Under the pieces are notes generated by a model. That model was not told where the DNA came from. It was given only the letters and a program-made list of their open reading frames with translations, and ran no database searches. From positions 1 through 64,000 of the forward strand of contig JAAEAF010001573.1 in the NCBI GenBank assembly GCA_011037195.1: a DNA stretch of 64,000 bases. The letters run 5' to 3'. Below are positions 32,885 to 44,119 of the stretch, in pieces. Source of the stretch: Triatoma infestans (lineage: Eukaryota; Arthropoda; Insecta; Hemiptera; Reduviidae). The position numbers were made by a program, and so were the translations under genes. Numbering within the stretch: the first letter of the stretch is position 1; every line of letters starts with the position of its first letter.

Positions 32885-33070
32885 ACTTGTTACTTTTTCT
32901 TATTAATAATATAAGATGAAGTATTGTGATCGTGCCAGATTTTCAAAATTGAGTTTTCACTGGAAATACACGTTTTGAGGTCCCCTAAGTCCAAAATAGT
33001 GGTTTTTAGAAAATGGCCTTTCTTGTGTGTGTTTGTGAAAAGAATATCTCAAAAAAGAAAAGTTGCAGGA
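32885..33070 (-). mobile_element. family A 3'-end fragment, copy 5
   Basis: The plus strand reads GAGTTTTCACTGGAAATACA and GAGGTCCCCTAAGTCCAAAA, the inverted 3' part of family A. It stops near 33070, where sequence of the opposite orientation starts, leaving a head-to-head pair with copy 6. Confidence 0.65.
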
Positions 33071-33712
33071 AGCACAAACAATATCAAAAAAGCTATAGTA
33101 CTAAAGAACATCAATGGAGCTATTTTTGAAAAAATCAAAAAAATAAAAAAAATCTGATGTGAAACACTCACACGGCTTTCTCTTACTCCAAGAAATGGCA
33201 AATTTTCTTCACACTTACAGTTCTTATTAGTGTGACAACCGTCAGAATTTTAAGGAGAAAAACAACTGAAAAACCTGTTCATCAGTATCAATAAAGCCGC
33301 ACTTCCGGTCATCTGATTTTTATCAAACACAGGATTTGGACAACATATTTAATTCTAATTAATATTATTTAAATTATAGAATTGTATAATAAACTGAAAT
33401 AGCACTTTAAAACGAATCATAACCCCACTGCTTCCCAAAAAGTGCCCATAAATGAATTTTCCTGGAGAATTGTTTCAAGTAAAACTTGTACATACTCTTT
33501 GTACGTGTAATTGATATAACAAGTTTAAAGAAAATCGTTGGAGCCGTTTTTGAGAAAATCATAAAAAAACTGAAAAAAAAAAACTATTCAGTAAAGTGGC
33601 ACTTCCGGTTGATGGATTTTGCCTGAAATCATCGTGCCTGATGCGGTCATAGTATCTTAAACGGAATACCAAGTTTAAGCTTCCTAAAACTTTTCGTTTT
33701 TGAGGTATTATT

Positions 33713-33997
33713 TTTATAATGGAGTTGATGAGGAGAGAAATTGGGATTAATTAATTAGACGAAATATGAAGACACTGTTATAAAATAACTTTAAGCTTAC
33801 ACAAACAGTACTGGACTTGTAATGATTTTATAGAGTAAAGGGTTAGAGTAGAGTTATGACACGATGTGATGTATATGGTTGAATCTGATAGATTGATCCA
33901 TGTCTAGATCTCTCACTGGCTTATATACAGGTTCCCCACTCTAGCCTGCTTAAGTGGGCTAGTGGTGGGCCCCTGAGCCTTACTCTCTAGTCTGCTA
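33713..33997. other. unassigned left part of the inserted block
   Basis: This lies between the family A break and the first integrase codons. It is GC-richer near 33920-33990 (CCTGCTTAAGTGGGCTAGTG). I do not recognise a 5' LTR or primer-binding site. Confidence 0.4.
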
Positions 33998-34860
33998 TGG
34001 GAGAGAGTCGGAGTAGATCTTCTTGATTATAAAGGAAACAAATACATTGTCATAGAAGATTACTATTCAAATTATTTTGAAGTAGCTCCACTCACACTGC
34101 TTACATCAACGAAAATTATAAACATACTAAAAACTAATTTTGCTCGGCATGGCATTCCTTTGGAGTTAATAAGTGATAATGGCCCCCCTTTCAACTCCAA
34201 GGAATTTGAATGCTTCATGAACGATTGAGGAATTAACCACAAAACCTCAAGTCCGTATCTTCCTAGATCTAATGGATTAGTCGAGTCTGGAGTCAAAATT
34301 TTTAAAGCAATTTTATCAAAATGTGAAATGTCTAAGACTGATCCTTATCTTGCTCTTCTCCAATACAGGACAACACCAAGAGGAAATTTAGAATCCCCAG
34401 CAAAGCTATTGATGTCTAGATCACTCAGAACGCAACTGCCAACTACCTCCAGCATCCTCAGGCCAAAAACAGTGGATTTCCACAGTCATAAACAAAACAA
34501 ATTAAAAAATCAAAAATATATGAAGCATTATTACGATCGGAAGGCTCGGCCTCAGGCACCTCTGAAAATAGGAGATGCAGTCTATTACAAAAAGGACCCA
34601 GAAGCTCAGTGGTTGCCTGCCAAGGTGAGTTTCCAGGGCCCGCATCCAAGGTCATATACAGTAGAATCGCCAGACGGGATTAGCTACAAAAGAAATAGGC
34701 AGCATATCCTCCCGGCGCCATTTCAGAACGACTCATCATTGAAAGATGAAGGAGGTTCTCCCCCAGTCCAGCAGACTGAAGAAACCAGTCTCCAGATTAG
34801 AAGAAGTAATCTTGAAGTGCGTCCTCCCAGAAGGTTTACTTTTTCAGAATACTATTAATA
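33998..34860 (+). pseudogene. Gypsy-type integrase (catalytic core and C-terminal part)
   Basis: From WERVGVDLLDYKGNKYIV onward the frame follows a retrotransposon integrase: first Asp at codon 34016, second in LISDNGPPFNSK (34175), Glu in RSNGLVE (34283). The last two are 35 residues apart, the DD35E spacing. One in-frame TGA (34226-34228) replaces what is usually Trp before GI-HKTSSPY. The rest is open to the natural stop at 34858 and ends with a basic GPY/F-like C-terminal module (VSFQGPHPRSYTVESPDGIS). The zinc-binding N-terminus and everything before it (gag, protease, RT) are missing, so this is a recent-looking but dead 3' fragment. Confidence 0.85.
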
Positions 34861-34922
34861 TGGTTATTGTGTCAAATATGTAGTCATTTGTCTAATGTCT
34901 TCTGTTTCTATTGAAAGAAAGA

Positions 34923-35084
34923 TGTTGTGAGATGGTGGCAACACTGGTCCTACCAGCTGTCGTATATGTTGTACACGGACCTAGTCCATTATTAGTCGTC
35001 ATATTATTATGTGAATCTTGTCAATAAATAATAAAGTCCCTATGTCATAATGTCTTATATTTACCATTGATCCTAGACATAACA
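34923..35084 (+). mobile_element. probable Gypsy 3' LTR (162 bp)
   Basis: A purine tract GAAAGAAAGA directly precedes TGTTGTGAGATGG and the block ends AGACATAACA, giving the TGT...ACA form. AATAAATAATAAAG near 35020 can serve as poly(A) signal. It lies 62 bp after the integrase stop. No 5' LTR is present to compare. Confidence 0.65.
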
Positions 35085-35088
35085 GGTA

Positions 35089-35143
35089 CCAGAGAGAGTT
35101 TGTTTTCTATCGGGCGGGCTTGGCTCTCTCTCTTGCCGTTACA
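35089..35143 (+). repeat. 55-bp direct repeat, copy a
   Basis: CCAGAGAGAGTTTGTTTTCT through CTCTCTCTTGCCGTTACA. It matches 35246-35300 with about four changes. Its GAGAGAG and CTCTCTC ends can also pair with each other. Confidence 0.85.
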
Positions 35144-35245
35144 TCATCCCCTCTCCTGAAGAAATTTTTCACGTGTTGCAAATTTGAGCGTGCTGCTGAA
35201 TGATGTATCTTTGTAGCTCATCTGGTTTGGCTACAGTGAGAGAGA

Positions 35246-35300
35246 CCAGAGAGAGTTTGTTTTCTCTCGGGCGGGCTTGGCTCTCTCTCTTACGGTCACA
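35246..35300 (+). repeat. 55-bp direct repeat, copy b
   Basis: Second copy of the repeat at 35089-35143, 157 bp downstream. Family A resumes immediately after it. Confidence 0.85.
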
Positions 35301-35603
35301 GTTTTCACATACATACACCATTTTCTAAAAACCACTTTTTAGGGACTCAGGGGACTTCAAAACGTCTATTTCCATTTAAAACTCAATTTTTAAAATCTGG
35401 CACGATGGCAAATACATCCTCTAAAAGTAGTTTGAAAAAGTAAAAATATTATTAAAATTACTAGTCAGTTAGTTACAATTTTGGCATGATGCGATAATAG
35501 TGGGCCTATTATGGAATACGAAATTTGAACTTCTCGTTATTTTTCGTATTTGAAAGATTTTATAAACACACATCCACAACTAGGCTATTCGCAGAAAAAA
35601 AAA

Positions 35604-36602
35604 TCTAGTGTAAAACACTCACACAACTTTCTCTTAATCCAGTTCTCAAAATTATAATTAACAAATGTTATAGTTACTGTACCAAATTTAATGAAATTCG
35701 TTGAAAACTGAAAAAACTGTTCAGTAAAAGCGCACTTCAAGGTTTTCTAATTTTCTTGAAACTCGGCAATTTTGGCCAACTATTTATTTCTAATTAATTT
35801 TGTTTGGATGATAGAATTGTATAATCAACTATTATAGCACTTTAAAGAAAAACATAATCCCACCCTTTCCCTAAAAAAGTGTCCTTAAATGAATGTTACT
35901 AGAGAAATGTTTTAAATAAAAGTTGTAGATCATTGTATGCGTTGTTTATATAAGAATTTTCAAGAAAATCATCGGAGCCATTTTTGAGAAAATCGCGAAA
36001 AAGTGAAAAAAACCATTTAGTAAAGTGGTAAAGTAAACGCAGTTCCGGTTATGCGATTTATTTCAAACTTGGAATTTCAACAATATATTTAATTCTAATT
36101 AACATTATTTAGATGAGCAAATTGTCCAATAAACTGAAATAGCACTTTAGATGAAAACCTAACCCTACCCCTTATCCAAAAGTGCCCTTAAATGAATTTC
36201 CCTAGAGAAATGTTTCAAATAAACGTTATAGCTCTTTGTATGTGTAGTTGATGTACTAAGTTTGAAGAAAATTGTCGGAGCCATTTTTGAGAAAATCGCA
36301 AAAAAATAAAAAACACAACTAGTAGTACTTTCAGTTGTGGAATTTCGACAGATAACGTACTGTCAGATCCCATGGTGATACCTAAACGGAATATCAAGTT
36401 TGAACTTTCTACGCTTTTCCATTTTTGAGCTATGCTGTTCACATACATACACACCCACCCATACAGACCATTTGCTAAAAACCACTTTTTTGGACTTTAA
36501 AGGAATTTCCGGAAGGACAAAACGGATATTTCCGGTGAAAACTCGATATCGAAAATTTGACACGGTTACAATACTTCCTCTTACTAGGAGTAAGAGAACG
36601 TA
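35604..36602 (+). mobile_element. family A element, copy 7 (best full-length example)
   Basis: It starts TCTAGTGTAAAACACTCACA and ends CTCTTACTAGGAGTAAGAG. Three monomer phases are visible, with 'TTCAGTAAAAGCGCACTTC' at 35717, 'TTTAGTAAAGTGG' at 36016 and the third at about 36317, giving a period near 300 bp. Each repeats the TTAAATGAAT and TTTTTGAGAAAATCGC landmarks. It has no coding capacity. Confidence 0.85.
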
Positions 36603-38121
36603 ATAAAAAAAAAAGTTGATGCTATCAAACATGTATTTCCGGTAAAAATTCAGTTTCAGAAATTTGACATGATCTCATTTCTAAAAATTTGAACCTGATG
36701 GAATTCCTAAATTGAACAAACATTCATGTTTTAAGGTAGATTAATAGCTGAATAGAAGGAAATAGAAGAAAAGGATACTAAGTATTTTATCACAAACACA
36801 CACACACACACTGAATACAGACAGGAAGCTTACTGGGTGAAAAGTGGTAAGGAAAAAAAAGTACAGAATGAAGGAAGGAGAGAATAACATGAAGGTATCC
36901 AATTTCCGGTGATGTATTCACTTATTCAAACAGGTGTTCACTCCTTTAAGAAGGTTGATTGAAACTTCCTATGTAAAGCTGGATTTTAAGGAGATTTTAG
37001 TTGTATATCTCTATTTTTTCCTTCTTCTTACTTTTTAGGTTAAAATGAGGGATAATTGATAATATAAATATATATAATGTATTTACGATAAATAAAGAAT
37101 TATTTTATTAATAAAGTTTTGATATACGAGTATGATCTCTAGTTAATAATCAATTACATAGTTATAAGTGATGAAATAACTCATAATGTTCTTATATTTC
37201 GTTCAATATTAAATTCCATGGTTTCATATTTTGCTATAAAGATATTAGGAGTTTGATTTAGTGGTTTATAGAGCTAAATATTCGATAAACTGTTTCAACC
37301 TTCCATCTACATACACTTCTTTCCTCTATCATTCGCTCTCTCCGTCTCTCTCTCTCTCTCTTTAGATAGTAGATGGTTGAGAAATTCGAAAACCGCGCCC
37401 TGTTTAGACTATATATAAAGTATTAGAAAATTCAAGTCAACGGCCAAACGGTTTTCAGTGTTTACTTCATCTATATAACACGGTAAAAGGTTGATTAGAA
37501 AGTTGGTGGTTTACCAAAAGTTTTCTAAGTGGAAGCGAGCAGGTTCCTAGCATGGATTTTTCCAGTTGGGGAGGGGTTGTTGTTTGTGATAGAAGTGGAT
37601 GATATGGGGCTTTAGAAGAATGAAGTTTAAGTTGATAAAAAGTTTTGTGTTTTTTTTCCCCCCTTAAGATATCCTGGGCTTTGTGAAATATTGTTCAATA
37701 TCAAGGGGTTAAGTTATTATGTTACCTGTTTGGATAAAAAAATGCATTGAAATTATTGAAAAATTTAATACTTTGTCAGTAGTGAATTGGAATCGTTGTA
37801 ATGTCGTCATACGTTCGTATGTAGGTCCATTATATGACAGCGAACAGTTGATTGCATTTGATTATATGAGCGTAATAGCCAAGATACAAAGGTTATAGTT
37901 TTAATGGGGGTATTTAAAAAGGAATCTCACATATTTTTTTCCCGTTTTCCAAAATGTCCAAGCAAGATTCTAGACTGAGCTCCTATTACTTTATGTTCCC
38001 CGGATACAATTTGACATTTTAACCATGTTTTAAGCAAATCATTTTTATCAAAATTTGTATTTAAAGTTTATAAATATTTATTAGTTTATAAATTCTTCTC
38101 TGGGCCTATATAGTTAATCTA
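36603..38121. other. unassigned DNA
   Basis: Contains a short CA run (36797-36810) and a TC run (37343-37360). Otherwise nothing recognised. Confidence 0.45.
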
Positions 38122-38312
38122 AAGTTTGGAGCCTTTTCAGTGCACTGCCAATCTTTTTGTAGTATTTTCACTTTACAACTACAGTGCCATTCACCGGGCA
38201 GTGAGCTGCTAAGATTCCTAGAGTGAGAGAATCAAAAGGTACCATTGCTGGGAATCGAATCTAGTGTCTCCGCGTTGCTAGTTCAGACTACCACTTAGCT
38301 AATCTTGCCCCT
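38122..38312 (-). mobile_element. SINE1, copy 4 (diverged)
   Basis: The plus strand reads TTCAGTGCACTGCC, CCGGGCAGTGAGCTGC, then GGGAATCGAATCTAGT (inverted B box) and CTACCACTTAGCTAA (inverted A box). The tail is missing. Confidence 0.75.
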
Positions 38313-40295
38313 TTTAGCCAATTGTTTTTGAAAATTTGTTTATATATTTATAAAATTTCTCAAAAACAAGAAATCTTAAGAAGATCAATATTAATACATC
38401 AACACTGTCCACTATCCACAGTCGTACTAAATCCATCAAGCGAAATAGCTAGATTTTTATGATAACAGCTTCACTAATTTTCTACAAACTTATCAATAAA
38501 TGTCGATAAATGCCAATCATTTTTATTTGCAAAACTGATTTTCACGAGATTTCTAGGGGACTTGCATCCATCCTTAATGTGCCATTTCCATGCAATCTAC
38601 ACCGCTTTCCTAAGTATAATTATGTTAATGCATTAAATGCATTTCTAGTAACAGAAATTTGAAAAAAAAAAAAATTCGGTTAATCTAATACAGGAAATTA
38701 CGGAATTTATTTGAGTTTTTCAAAATTTGTTCATTTTCATATCATTTATTGTACTTCATTTCTTACCTTTCATTGAAATGCACAGATTGGGATATTTATA
38801 GATTAGTGGGTCATAGAAAATGCTCTCGTAATTACTGCTCATGTTTAAACAACAAGCTAGTACGGAGCTACTCATTTTATTATGCTAACCAATCAGGACG
38901 CTGGAATAATTAATGAGAGCCCATTCCCTAAATTTCCAGAATGGACACTAATAAAATAATGATTAAATCCCCCTGATTTTTTAATTTATAAAATTGTGAT
39001 ATTAATATTTTATCGTAGTAATCAAACCTAAAATAATAATGATTGATAATGAAATGCTAATGATATTTAATCAAACCATTTGATGATTTTATATTTTCTG
39101 AAACCATAATATGTGGGAATGGACAGATGGATAGATGGTGGGGGAATATTAGTGGATTAATATGAAAGATAAAGAGAGAGAGATAATAACAGACCAACAG
39201 AGAGAGATCACTATGGTCCATTAGCTAGAATAATAATATAAGACTTGTTACACTATCAACCATAATTCCAACAGAGAGCCTTGCAGGGTATGCGAAAGAC
39301 ATAGAGAGAAAAGGAGATTGGAAATTATATTATGGTTTACTCGCTGCCGCTGCTTCTTCCTTACCATTTCTCTTTAGGTCATCCTGTCTCCAACTACCAC
39401 TAAAAGGATCAACCAATGTTACCCGTTTACTAGGCAGCCCATGGGGAAACGGCTTTGAGATTTATCCCCCATTGCTCTGTACTAGTTTGCAAAACTCCTT
39501 ATTCTATCTACCTCAAGACCCCGTTACACTAGTGTCATTATTATTGGAGGGGAAGGGTTAAAACTCTAAGGCAAATCAATGTGCCACTCCGGTCTCTGTC
39601 TTACTACAGCCGCAAATCCACTGTTTCCTAATCTCTTGGGAATCCTTCTCCATGAAAGGAGTGGATTTGTACAGATTTCTCTCGGAATGTAAGGAAAAGG
39701 GAGAGAGAGAGAGAATTGGTTCCTATCTTTACACTAAAGCACCAATGGGTACCAAATAAAATGAATTACACTGTTTGTTATGAATAGTTTAGAACTTCAA
39801 CAGTTACAGGGTTGGGTGAATCATGAATACCGTAACGCCATCTAGAAACTTGAAGGAGAAATAAGGTTGTTCAGTATGATGATCTAGAATAGCGACCGTG
39901 GGATAATATTGCCAGAAGGGCGATTCAAACCGCACAAATAGTTTCTATTGTAGTCACTATTGCAAGCCAGAATCACTATTTTAATCTCATTAATTTAATA
40001 CCTCATTTAATATCCAAAACTAATCTTAGACTATCCACAATAGTTTCGGAACTAGTTTTCAATCGTGTCACATCAAATGTGTATTTTTTTTTTTCAGTTT
40101 ATTTATTATATTGCTTCCATAAATTTAGTATTTTTTTGCTTCTTTCCGATCAAAGTTTTTGCTTCTTTGATAAGGCAAATTGAATGGTATCGAATGTTTA
40201 GATAATGGACATGAAGTGACAATAAAAATTTACTAGACGTTACTAAGAATCTAGGGAACCGGGAATTTTGGCTGCTGAAATGGGTCAATACAGGT
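38313..40295. other. unassigned DNA
   Basis: AT-rich, with a GA-rich patch (39160-39210) and GC-richer text at 39330-39720. No exon or repeat recognised. Confidence 0.4.
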
Positions 40296-40528
40296 AAGGG
40301 AATATCTAAGTGGTTAGCGTACTGGACTCCCAAGGGGAAGACTCAGGTTTGAGTCCAGCTATGCTACCCTTATTTTGTTTGTTACTGGGAGCCTCTGAAG
40401 CTCACTGTCCGGTGATGGACAGTGTTGTTTGTAACGAGAGAACTCTGTCCGGAGGCCGGCAGTGCACTGAGAAGTCTCCAGGCGCCAATGACCATAATTG
40501 ACGCGCCCTTAAATTAAAAAAAAAGAAT
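40296..40528 (+). mobile_element. SINE1, copy 5 (complete)
   Basis: AAGGGAATATCTAAGTGGTT (A box), GGTTTGAGTCC at 40346 (B box), the body with ACTGTCCGGTGATGGACAGT, and the tail AATTAAAAAAAAAGAATTGG make this the cleanest copy. The inner words GTCCGGTGATGGAC and CTCTGTCCGGAGG show the short inverted CTGTCC repeats of the body. Confidence 0.85.
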
Positions 40529-40534
40529 TGGTGA

Positions 40535-40740
40535 ATAGTTTTTTTTTTTTTTTTTTAATGAGAACATTAAGGAGTGCACGGCTCTTCGGCATGGAAACCG
40601 ACGGCTCAACTGTCCTTGTTTGGAGAAAGTCGTGTCCTCTATGATTAATCTGGAACCAAGGAATTAAAAAAAATGCTGTTAGAAGTTAATTGCCATTTCA
40701 ACCAGTTTACGGTTTTACCGCTAAGCTATACTATTTTGCT
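40535..40740 (-). mobile_element. possible degenerate tRNA-headed SINE
   Basis: On the minus strand TATAGCTTAGCGGTAAAAC resembles an A box and GGTTGAAATGG a decayed B box; the other end is a long T-run (A-tail on the element strand). The body has no second copy here. Confidence 0.4.
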
Positions 40741-42540
40741 AAGATGTATTATTCTACATTCAATTGTGGGGCTATGTATTTGGATAATAAAACTGTAGCA
40801 GACATGAGTTATTCAGTTGGATAACTAGAAGAATGTGGACTATAAAACTTAGGAAAAACATGGGAAACATTACTGAAAAATTCAGTTAGTAAATATTGCA
40901 AAACTATTCTTCAGCATATTTGTTGAATTGATTATTATTTCAGTTTAACAAGAGTTACAAGGCGTTTCCCTTAGTTTGCAGTATGTTAAGTCGTTTTTTT
41001 TTAATTGTTCAGAGTAAGTGGGCAAGAGATTGGTTTAGTGGGCGCGATTTATCGTGTTAGTTGAGGTACAAATTCTATAAATACACTGTTAGAAACGAAT
41101 CGGTGTTAAGAAGAATAGGGTACGCTCCAATATGTTCTTGGGTTGATGAAACTATTTTTCAAAAATAAATCTTATTGATCAGCTTGATGAGATCAGGAAT
41201 TATTTATTTTTACTTTTATTTTTATAAATTTCCAGGCTGAAAATGGCGTAATTGTTGTAACTAAATATTTATCTAATCTGAATTTATCAATTCGCTTAGT
41301 CTCATTTATTAATTACACAATTACACTCACTAGGAACAATATATCATCCTATATTTCTAATTAATGATTTCTCTGTATGCTTACTTGTACATTTGAATTT
41401 CTGTCCTGAGTATGCGTACTTATCCTGTCCTCTTATTATATATGATCAAAGATTTGTATTAATCTAAGTTACTACGTTGGGGATTAATAATAAGATCATT
41501 ATCTCTGAGTTACTGATGGCGCTAGTTGCATGACAGTTTGTTGTATACGATGACAAGATCTGGTAATGGCAGGACTAAACGCTAAACATAAGAAAATCAC
41601 TTAAGTTTAAGAGACACTAAGAGTTAATTAAGAGACACTCGGTTAATTATAATATGATCTGATAAGAGATGAACTAATCACAGGCCATTGTATATTTGGA
41701 ATTGTTCATATATTAGATATGAATGTGTGTGTGTTTGCTGTAGTGTAAAATTACATATGAAGTAATAATGTAGGACTTTAGTCTATGAAATTGCCTTTAA
41801 TCTATATAGACATTGTTATAGAAACTGGTTTTGTGAGGGCCAGCAGAAACTAATCAGTTCTACTACTCACGTCCAACAATGGCGGACTGCTGTATACTAG
41901 GTTATATAGTACATATAAAGACTGTTAGGCCGTGTTGATAGACATGCCATCAGATCAACAAAACACACACACACGCATACATCCACAAGAGCAGCATCTG
42001 TTTGACATAGCCACCAAAATAGAGTTGATAACCGCAAACTAATCTCCTTTTACCTTTGAAATAAACACTTGAACATTGTACTATAACCTATTGGTTTCAG
42101 GTTACTAGGCTGGAGGTAAATAACTGCTGGCGTTTATTTACTATTGTGTACATACTAACAAGTTTAGAAGATTATCTAAAGCTTTACCCAACATTCCTAC
42201 ATTTTTACAAGCTAACATGTACAATTAAATAAAAATCCAATATAAGATATTCTGTGTATTGAAATGATTATCATATAGCAAGAGAAGGCAATTAATATCT
42301 TGGACTTTATTTTGTGATTTTGAAATCTGAATAGTTCTGTATCAGACTTTAATTTTCCTGAATATAATTGAAATCTTTTTCTTTGAAGTTAAATTACAAA
42401 GAATATCTGAAACACTTACCAGACATTAATGCAATTTTTTTACAATACAAATATTCTGGAAAATAGATATTCTTGAAATAGATATTATTACGCACAAAAA
42501 TATGCGGTAGGGTTGTTGTATTTTGTTGTGATAGTTATTG
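40741..42540. other. unassigned DNA
   Basis: Nothing recognised except a 20-bp word (GTTCTGTATCAGACTTTAAT at 42334) that recurs inside the mariner at 42602. Confidence 0.45.
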
Positions 42541-42542
42541 TA

Positions 42543-43835
42543 CTACGGATGACACAAATGTTTTGTCGTTCTTGAATGGAATTGTTTGTTTATCTGTCCT
42601 GTTCTGTATCAGACTTTAATCCTTAACTAGTCATATTTATCAGAAAGAGAACCTTTCAAACAACAATTGTTCACTCAGTTATCGTATCACTTTCAAACCA
42701 ACACCTGTGCTACTCTTTTAAATATGAATTCAGAAAACTTTGAAATTCGTTTACTTTTGCGGCATTATTGGAAACAAAGATTTACTGGAGCGGCTGCTGC
42801 TCGAACAATATGTGAAGTGGAGGGGGAGGGTGTTGTGAATGAAAGGACTGTGCAACGTTGGTTTCAACGGCGGCCACACCACCCTTGAAGATGAACCACG
42901 TTCTGGGCGCTCATCTGAGTGGGACATTGTGGCTACAAAAAAGGGCAGTTAATGAAAATCCGTCAACCAGTACCCACCATCTACTCGACTATTCTTGGGC
43001 CTTTACGGGAACAATTCGCCGTCATCTCAAATCCCTTGGAAGAAATTTTAAGAGTTGCCGATTTGTAACCCATGATTTGACGGCCGCCTAAGCCCAACGT
43101 CGGGTAGACATATGTCAACGACTGCTCATCAGTCCTAAAGACACTAATTTTTAAAAAAGAATAGTCACTTGTGATGAGAAGTGGATCACTTACCGGACCC
43201 CGACACGCACAAGCAGCGGTTAAAACCAGGCCAATCCGTGCTTATCGTGAAACTTCGATTCCGATTGTGAGACTTGATATGTTTGCTCATAAAGTTATGT
43301 TGTATGTTTGATGGAATTTCGAGGGTATGGTGTACTTTGAACTGGTTCCTGATGGTCGTGTTATAAATGCAAAATTTTATTCTCAGCAACTGGAGCGGAT
43401 GTATGAAGTTCTGGTTCAGAAATATCCTGCCCTAGTCAATCGGAAGAGAGTTCTACAACAAGATAATGCTCGTTCTTTTAGCGCTAGAATATCTCTGAAT
43501 AAAATTGAAGAATTTCATGGTCTAGAACTTTTACCACACCCTGCATACAGCCCTGACCTTGCCCCCTTTGACTATTACTTGTTTCACTCAATGGCTCATT
43601 TTCTTCGGGGGGAGGCAGTTCAATAATCAGGAGCAAGACGGTGTTCGCGAGTTCTTCGAATCAAAAGATAAAGATCTCGGAACCTGCGAGGTCTTCAAAC
43701 AGTTGACTGATAGGTGGCTCAAGACAGTCCAACACGAGGCGTTATACTTTGAGGATTGAGCTGCAAGTTGTCATTTATCAAATACAATTTTATTGTACTA
43801 TACAAACACTGACAAAACTTTTGTGGTAACCTAAA
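42543..43835 (+). mobile_element. mariner transposon with decayed transposase
   Basis: TA dinucleotides flank the element (42541-42542 and 43836-43837). The inverted ends CTACGGATGACACAAATG and, inverted, TTTAGGTTACCACAAAAG agree at most positions and both run into TTTTGTC. The 1293-bp length is normal for mariner. The transposase starts at ATG 42724 (MNSENFEIRLLLRHYW) with the helix-turn-helix ending NERTVQRWFQR, then shifts frame several times. The three catalytic Asp remain readable: CDEKW (43173), QQDNAR (43462) and FDYYLF (43570). The last two are 35 residues apart, one more than the DD34D norm. Stops and frameshifts make it inactive. Confidence 0.88.
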
Positions 43836-43837
43836 TA

Positions 43838-44119
43838 TTTTTGGGAAATACTAACTACTTTGTATGGTAGCTTTAATGGTGTGTCAGTGGCGCAGTTCTA
43901 TGGTGGTGGTATGACTGAGACTTGTTCTGGTTTCCACCAGATCTATATGAAGCATTCATTGTAAAGTCAGTTAGATACTTAGCGTTGCCTGGTGCAGAGA
44001 TAAAATTATCGAGGAAGCCGTTTGTCCGGTTTAAATCATTTGGAATAATTATCTGGGATTTTTTTTTTTAAATATTTTTAATAAGTAAAACAAAAATTTT
44101 AATTGTTGGAAGTGGAAAT
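43838..44119. other. unassigned DNA
   Basis: Nothing recognised. Confidence 0.4.

Larger units (their letters stand above)
33151..35440 (+). mobile_element. family A element, copy 6, interrupted
   Basis: It starts TCTGATGTGAAACACTCACA after an A-run, passes through two monomers to AACTTTTCGTTTTTGAGGTA at about 33711, then resumes at about 35305 with CATACATACACCATTTTCTA and GGGACTTCAAAACGTC to about 35440. The roughly 1.6-kb interruption contains the Gypsy remnants and a pair of 55-bp direct repeats. Confidence 0.7.
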
